In this document: positions 39,501 to 48,500 of the stretch, piece by piece | Position numbering within the stretch: the stretch's first letter is position 1 | Layout of the letters: each line of letters begins with the position of its first letter | Program-made: the position numbers and the translations under genes | The notes under the pieces: model-generated | Seen by the model: only the letters and a program-made list of their open reading frames with translations | The model's database searches: none | Told to the model about the DNA's origin: nothing | Origin: JABGQS01 sp963666505 | Lineage (GTDB): Bacteria; Bacillota; Clostridia; Christensenellales; SZUA-584 | Assembly: GCA_963666505.2 (NCBI GenBank) | Contig: CAXXXL010000001.1 | Span: 310,001-374,000 of the forward strand | Direction: 5' to 3' | Length of the DNA stretch: 64,000 bases

Positions 39501-42500
39501 CCTTGTGAACGTAGCGCTCAACGAAGTTAAAGCAAGCACGTCCGGCACGTTCAGCGCATATATTAACAGCACAGGCTCTGATAGCGGAATCAAAGCTGCA
39601 AGCATAAGCGCCGACACCAGATACAACTCGAAGGCCCTGACAAATATCTGCCCGTGCGGCGGCCTTAGCGCAGCAGTCAGCGCAGTAAGCGTTTCTGGCA
39701 ACAAAGCAACATCCGACGCAAAGACAAACGCCTATGCATATCTGTCGGGCAGCGGCGATATAATATCAGATTCGTTCATAACGGTCACAGTAGACGGTAT
39801 GGGCCTTGCCAAGGCGGCAGCCAAAGAAGCGGATATAAACGTTTCAGCCGTTGACATCGCTTCCAACGTTACGGAAGCCAACCTTGCGATAGTACAAAAA
39901 GCATACTTCAATGTTTCGGGCACGGCAACAGCGGCGGGCAACATAAGGATAGATTCAAACTTCATGGCAGAAACGGACGAAGGCGCAATTGCCACGACGG
40001 GAAGCCCTAACGGTTCCTCCGGTGTTAACATAAGCCTGGTATCAGGTTCGCTCAATCAGGCAACTGCTCAGGCAGTGCTTACGAGCCGTGCATATATAAC
40101 GGGCGGCGGAGTTATTTCCGGCGCAGACATAAAGGTAGAGACGACGACAAAGACACGTGCGCAGGCACGGGCAAACAGCTCACTGTCGCTCTCGCTGATC
40201 GGCGTCGGCAACCTATATGCAGACGCATATACAAACGACTCAGTATATGCATATATTGGGAACAACACAACGCTCAATGCAACGGGCGATATCACGGTGA
40301 ATGCTCACGGCGACACCACTGCCGATGCATACTGCGAGACACCGGGCAGCATTTCGCTGGCTTCGGTATCAGGCTCAAGGGTGCGTTCATCCATAGGCAA
40401 TTCAAGCAGTGACAGGCAGACTGTGAAAGCGTATGTAGGCGACTATTCGACGCTGACCGCTGAAGGTGATATCAACATAATGGCATATAACGAAGGCTAT
40501 GCGACCTCCAAGATATACGAAGGCCTGTCCGTTTCCGGGCTGGATCTTTCCACATGCATTGTCAAGACGACCGGCTACTATTACACAAAGTCGAGCGTGG
40601 GCGAAGGCTCGGTACTGACTGCCGGAGCAGACATAGAGGTCTCGGCAGAGGACGCTCCGGAAGCGTATACCAAAGTTAAAGCTTCAAATATCGGCATACT
40701 GGTATCCGGCGGCAAGATGTACGCAAAGAACACGCTCTACCAGACGGTTCTGACTGAAATTGAAAAAGACGCTGTGCTCGATGCTCACGGCGGGATTGTT
40801 ATCGCTGCAATATCAAATGTTAAACTGTATGCAAAGACCGACGTCAACAGCGGCGGCATAATAGATTCGGGAGATTTGCAGGCCTACAACACGCTTGCCG
40901 ATAGAAACGTGGATGTCAAGATTGGCAATGGCGTGAGTATAACGGCGGACTACGGCAACATCCATATCTATTCGCAGGCGGGCCTTGACGACGATATATA
41001 CACTTGTGCTATCGGCAACTCAGCAGGCCTGGTTGCGATATCCAGTGCAAAGGCGGAAACAAAAGTTACTTCGGACGCTATTACGACGGTGGGCGTCGGC
41101 GTGACTATATTAAACACATTCAATAAGATAACCATAGGCGCATACAACGGCGAAGGAAAGATAGAGACTGTCGGCGACTTCGGTTCTGCCGGCCTGTCCA
41201 GCAACCCCAAGTGCAGAAGCTACATAAACTCCGTCACATCTAATGCCAAAGTCAACATAGCGTTGTCAGCTTCGGGACTACGGCTATACGCTGATAAAAG
41301 GGCAGGAACGTCAACATATACTCCAGCCTCAAGGATATGTACATCAGCGCATACACCCATGCGGTAACTTCCGGCTTCCACGGCACCGCATATGCCAAGA
41401 GCGAGATAACGACAAATATAGACAACTATATCAGCATCGGCGATGCGCATGTAAGCAGCTACGACAACATGCGCATAATAGCAAGCGCCGACCCGACTTC
41501 TTCGGGAGACAACATAAGAGCGTACGCCGGCACGCAGATAACGGCGTTTATAGGCAGCATCACATCAATAGCCAGGGCAAAAGGCTCCATAGACTCTTCT
41601 GTAACGCTTGGCAGCAGCACTGATATAACAGGAGCCAACGTCAAGATATATGCAAACAAATTCGGCGGCAACGTCAACCTCACTGCGTACGGAAAACGCA
41701 GGGCGCTCGCCACGAAAGATACGACAGAAGAAGACGATATAACACGTACACAGACCGTGGGCTATCAGCTCCGGCACGACCTACCACATCGGCGATGCGG
41801 CGGCGGGCATAGTGATATCTATTGCGCAGGACGGCAGCGTGCGTGCAGTCGGCATAAAGAACGAAGAAACTATCTGGACGGTGTCCGGCGGCAGCGTTAC
41901 GTTCTCCAAGACGATATCTAACGACAAAGCGGGCTATCTGTATGTCGGCGACCGCAGTTCGATAGGCGGCCCGATATACGACCAGAAGTACATACCCGAA
42001 GTAAAAATAATAAACAAATCGAACCTTAATATAATACTTCGTGGCATAGACACGTTCAACGAGACATACTCAAGGCCATCCGTATCAGGCGTATACTCAT
42101 ATAACCTTATGAATACCAGCTCAGATACTACGCCGGAGATATACTTAACCAGCTACGGCACGGGCGATGTGACGATAGGCTATCTTTCGGGCATAGTTGC
42201 AAACGAGCGTGGAGCAATGACTATTGAATGGGTAAACGCAGCCGACGGGATAAACGGCAGCCTCTACGGCACGACAGTGTTCATGGGCAGCATAGAAGAC
42301 ATTCCGGCGCTGTGGACGCACACACTCACAGTGATTGGCGCAAAAGACATCGGTAGCATGACGACCAGATTCCATGCATTCATGACTGTGCTTGACGGGC
42401 AGGACGCCGTCATAAACATGGATGCTTCGGGCGATATCTACGCCAGCATCACTCTGGCGGACGTACAGGCTGTCTCCAGCCTGCCGGCTAATATGGACAC

Positions 42501-45500
42501 TTCAGAGATAACAGGCACGCTGCTGCTGGACAATATAGTAGCGCAGGGCGTTTGCGACCTTCTGCTTCCGTATGCGGTTCGGCTTAAGTACCTCGCCGGT
42601 GCAACGGCGGTCTCGCTGGTAATGCCGGGCGTGCTGGAGTTCTCGTCCGATACCATAACGTCCTCAAGCAACATAACGATCAATGATATAGAACGCTACC
42701 TCTCCGGCCAGAACCCGGCTGACGGTTCTCTTAGCTATATGCTTCCGAACGGGGCTACAGGTGTTTACTGACCCAAACGGCAAAGGTGATACGTGTAGTC
42801 ACACAGAGCATGAGCTACAACCTCACAGACTACTCATATTCGCTTGACGGCAGCGACCTGATACTCACCATAGAAAGCAAGGGCGTCTCCATCAACCTAA
42901 CCACGGGCGTACTTACAGTGCTTCCTCAAGATCCCTGAATCGGGCGAGGAAGGCGTAGAGATATACCTCGGCTGGGAAGTATTTGACGGCTGGCGGATAG
43001 GCGAAGGAAGCGTATCCAGAGGTCACGGAGATCGTTTCTATCACAGGGCTGACGGATGACGGCGAAGCCACAGAGTTCAATATAAAGCAGACGCTGTGGA
43101 AGACGGTCGGCGGCAACAACTATTATCTCGTCTACGGCGGCGACGTTTTCGACAACAGCGACGATATAACATACTACGTTGTAGTCCTCGACAGCAGCGA
43201 CCGTGTCGTGATGGTATACAAGGCAAAGAGAAACCAGCATGAAACGGCAGAGAAGACAGCTTCAAAGTCTGTCACTACTACTGTTTCAGGATATACGACA
43301 ACCACGGTAACGAAGTTCCTGGCCGAATGGTCAGATTTCCTCGGCAGCGGAGTAAAGCTAGGCTACAGGAAGATTGCAACCCGTGTGATAGTAAAGAACA
43401 GCGACGGCGATGTAGTAAGCGACACGACTACCAACAGTTATGCTTACACTATGGATTCAGGGCTTTTGTTTGATAATGTAGACGGATGGCGCAAGGTAAA
43501 AGATGCAGCCTACACCGGGACGACGCTGGTTAAATACAACAAGCTAAAAGGCGTATACTGGCAGAAAGAGCTTACGAAAGATACTGACACTGAGGTCAAA
43601 GTAAAGATGCTCTACCGTACGATAGATTCGATAGAGATATTGACACTTGAAACGGTGACGGAAGAAGTAGACGGCGAGAGCTACTCATACAAAGCATTCG
43701 TGTTCGACAAATCGGACGACGAGCGCCAGCTGATCATAAACGAGAAATACATCTATACGATAGGCTCAAGAGAGTACGAGATAGACCTCGACAGCTTCAC
43801 AATAGAGTTCGACGATACGCTTGGGTACTTCGGCTTCACGATAACCGGCGGCGGAACGATAACGCTCAAACCGGGCGAGACCATCAAGCTGTACGAGAAC
43901 GGCGGCCTGTACAGAATGACCAAGAACTGGTACTTTGGCACCGACGGCACGGTATGTTTCCCAGACGGCGCAGTATTCAACGGAAACACGGGCTTTTTCG
44001 AGTGCGATGAGCTGACGATAACGGACACGGCAGATGCTGCCGCCAGCAACAATGTTACCATACATCCGGGCGAGATTCACCTAGAGCTGCTCTCGGCGGA
44101 CGTTGCAGTGCTGGCAAACGGCGAATATTACTGGTTCAACGGCTCATCATGGGTCCTCGCAACCTACTCGGGCGGAGAAGTAATATACAACGGCGACGTC
44201 AAGCTCGTGATAACTCATGTTGACGGCATAACATACCACGCTCTGCCAAACGGCATAATCCTCGGTTCTGACGGCTCGATAGAGCTTCCGGCGACGCTGG
44301 GCGAAACAGCCAAGCTAGCAGAGACGACGGCAACGACGGGATACCTTGTAAACTACATCGAAGGTGCATCAGTAGCGATAACGATGCTCAACGTAATTGG
44401 CAGCCTGCTGGATGCAAACGATACGGTTACGCCGGAGGTGCATAACCTCAATATACTTGCATCGGGAGACGTACTGTTCAAGACGGCTTCGACAGGTTCT
44501 GTGGGAACGCCCACCAACCCGCTTGAGATAATTGCGGGCAGTGTTTCGTTCCTCAACCTTGACGGGCAGCTTATACTCGAAACGGACACTTATATACTCG
44601 TGACCGACGGCGACTTTGCGCTGCTCGGCTCGCCTTACACAGTCAGCGGCTGCACGCTGATAGTAGATGTGCTCAACGGTAACCTGTCCGGCAACGACCT
44701 CTATGTCACCAACGCATCGACGGTTGACCTGAACTCTGCCGGCAGCATAATATTCAACAACGTTATTGTAGACCTTAAGAGTCTCCTGGAAATGGATGCC
44801 GGTACAGATATAGAAAGCGCAACGCTGTACATAGATGACAGTACGGTAAACTATTTAAGCGGCGGAAACATTACAATACCTTATGTTTCGGCAGAAAACG
44901 GTACTGTACTGACTATGGATGCTGCGGGTGATATAAACTCTACTGAACTTTTTGTTGACCCAAGTTCAGCAACGCTTACAGCAGCTAACATTGATATTGA
45001 TATAATAACGGTCGAAGATAACAGCACACTAAATATGACGGCCGACTATAACATCAGCAATGTTACATTCATAGCCGCAGACAGCCAAGCAAATCTTACT
45101 GCCGGCGGCAGCATAACATCAACGAGTGTTACACTGACAAACAGTACTGCAGATTTCAATGCCGGTGCAGATATAAGCACGGGCACGCTGAGTGCAGAGC
45201 AGAGCACATTGACGATGACTGCAGGCGGCTCGATATCTTCAACCGACGTGACATTTACAGATTCTACTGTAAACTTTGATGCAGGCGTGGATATAAGCAC
45301 AGACATGCTGAGTGCAGCACAGAGCACATTGACGATGACTGCAGGCGGCTCGATATCTTCAACCGACGTGACATTTACAGATTCTACTGTAAACTTTGGC
45401 GCAGGCGTGGATATAAGCACAGACATGCTGAGTGCAGCACAGAGCACATTGACGATGACTGCAGGCGGCTCGATATCTTCAACCGATGTGACATTTACAG

Positions 45501-48500
45501 ACTCTGCTGTAAACTTTGACGCAGGCGTGGATATAATCAGCCTTACTACTTCGGCGGATGCAAGTGACATTACGATGACCGCCGGAGCGGATATAAAAGC
45601 AGCGGCTATGTCGCTGACTGACACTACAGCCGATTTATCTGCAGGCGGCAGCATGCCAATTGACGTTCTGACAGCAGAAAACAGCAGCACAACTATGGCT
45701 GCGGGCGGCGTGATAGACATAACCACGCTGACTCTGCTTGACCTCAACGGTGTGCTCGACAGGCGCAATACTTTGAATGCAACCGCCGCAGGCGATATAA
45801 CGGCAGACACAATATTCGGCGCAGACAGTGACCTGTCTCTCACTTCGACCGGAGGTACGATAACCGTTCCTGATGTAGAGAGCTATAGGAGCACGTTATA
45901 CATGAGCGCTTACGGCGATTTGATATTCGATATATTCGATGCATACAAGAGCGATGTAACGCTCATAAGCACGGATGCGAACATCTTCCCGACAGACGAA
46001 GAGAGCTACATCAAGATTCACGATGAGCTAAGCTCGCTCACTATGTCGGCTCTTGGCGATATCGGCATGAGCAGCCTGCATGTGCGCATGGATATACCTG
46101 CCGAGGTGATACTGAATATACTCAACGTGGACGACTATTACATAGATGCGATGATAATACCTGTTCCGGATCCTCCGGAAGACCCGGTCTATACGGGCAC
46201 TGACGAGTTCGGCAACGAGATCACTAACGATGGCGAGATACCGAACGACTATATACAGGGCATCGGCGCAGAAACGTTGTCAGATTACTTCGACGACGTA
46301 TCCGCAGACGAGTGGGCACAGCGGCTGATGGGCGTTATGACCCGCGAAGAGTGGCTTGCGCTCATTGCAGACGGCAGCGTGTCAGACCTTATACAAAACG
46401 GAGTTATTACAGCAGAAACTCTCAGCGAGTATCTGTTCGACGATACAATAACACCGGAAGAACTCAAAGCTATGCTGGCTGTAGACCAGGGCACGCCTGA
46501 GTGGCAGGATACTCTTGACTGGCTCGAAGATATCGAGACAAGACTGCGGACTCTGCTTATAGACACCCAGGGTCTTGAGCCTACAAAAGAGCTGCCCGAA
46601 ATAATTACAGACGATATGGCTCAGTTGCTGCTTGCGTTGTTCATACAGCAGAGCGTAGTCGGTGAGATCGCCGACCCCGAGTTGATACTTGAACCGGGCG
46701 AGATGGCAAATATCGTTGCGCATATTATGCAGCGCTTAAGCGAAAGCTCGTCGCTGTCTGAAGATGCCGTGAACGAAGCAGCACGTGTCTTCAACATACT
46801 TGTCGGCCTCAGCACCGGCAGCGCATACGTAACAAACGAAGGTGATATAAACATAACCCAGCAGTCCGGAGACATGACGGTGGGCTTCATAGATTCGTTC
46901 CGCGGCGATGTGAACCTTACTAGCCTTGATACAGCAACCGGAAGCATACTGGGTGAAGCTATTGGCTCCACAAACATAGAGGCAAGGGATATTTGCCTGA
47001 GTGCAGCGGGCAGTGTAGGAAGCGCATTGCAGCCGCTTGTGATAGACGAAATAACTAACCGCACCATAGCGGTATACAATATTAAAGGAATGGCGCTCAC
47101 GCTTAGCGGCATGGGCACGCAGGAAGAACCGTTCGTCAGGGCGCAGATCGGGACTAATGTCAGGTACGACTGGCTGAGGACTTATGACTGCGACGAGCAG
47201 GCCCGTGTAGATATAGATTCCGGAGCAGATGTGTTTGTGACGGAAGCGCGCGGAAGCTTCGGGGTTGGCATAATAACCGCAGGCGGCGGAGTAACGTTGT
47301 ACGTACCGGCTAGCATATTCGACGTCTTGGAAGAGAGCGAGACAGACAGGAACATAACTGCGGCTTCGCTTAACTTGACTGCGCTGGGCGGCGCTATAGG
47401 TACTGCACTTGAATATATTAAAACAGAAATAACCGGTCATACGAATGCAGTTTCATACGGAAACATGTTTATAACCGAGGCGGGCGATATGGACATGACT
47501 GCCGACAGTAAGGCAGGCGAAGTCAATGCAAGCGCTGAAAACGATATGGTGCTGGGCAACACTGCGGGAGACCTTACGCTTGGCCTTGTTACAGCCGGCG
47601 GCTTTGCATGGATAACTGCCGACGGAAGCATCTTAGAGGGCGAGCGGCGCGGTGCACTGGCTACTATAACAGCGGACGGGATGTCACTTACTGCTGGAGC
47701 AGGTATAGGAACGCCGGACAACACGCTTGAAATAGATACAGGCGCAGATACATTCAGCGCAGACTGCGGAAATATGAACGTAACGGAGATTAGCGGCGAC
47801 CTTAAACTAAAATCCGTAAAGGCGCTTGGTGATGCAGTTCTCACAGTGGACGGCAGCGTAATAGATGTCAACTCCAATGCATGGAACGAAGCTGCCGATG
47901 CACAGAAGGCTGCAGACATAGCGCAGAGCGAAGCGACATTGGCACAGACCATAGCCAGCGTGCTGCAGGATTACGCAGACAGAATAAGAGAAGAGATAGA
48001 AGCGGCAGATCAGCTGCTTGCCGATGCACAGACGGCTGTTGCCGCTCAGCAGATAGTCGTTGACGACTTAAAGGCGCAGATTGCTGTCGAAACGGACGAG
48101 AGTAAAAAAGCCGGGCTTGAAAAACAGCTCGTCAAGGAAGAAACACTGCTGGAAGAGCTGGAAGCACAGGAGCTTGAAGCGGCTGCATTCGCTGCGGACA
48201 CGCACGCAAGGCTGGACGCTCCTCTTGCTCTGGCACAGGCAGAGGCAGACGCAGCCCAGCTAACAGCAGACGGATTGCAGGCAACGGCGGATATCGCCCA
48301 GATAATAGCGGATCAGGCACGGCTCAATGCATCCATGATGCAGACCACGATGAGCATTGGCGGCAGCCTGACGATAACTTCGGGCGGAAGCGTCGGAGCA
48401 ACCGGACAAGCACTGTCTATGGATGTAGACGGGGGAGTCAGCATTCAGACGGCGGAAACCGGGGAAGTCTCGATTGCCAGCAATAAAGACCTAAAGATGG

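Noticed and set aside
26096..42683. Many antisense frames of 60-280 codons across the giant adhesin
   Set aside because: They are shadows caused by the Ala/Ser/Thr/Val-rich codon use; none has a ribosome site or family motif.
47880..48340. Separate gene for the coiled-coil segment
   Set aside because: It is in frame with beta rungs on both sides and has no start signal.
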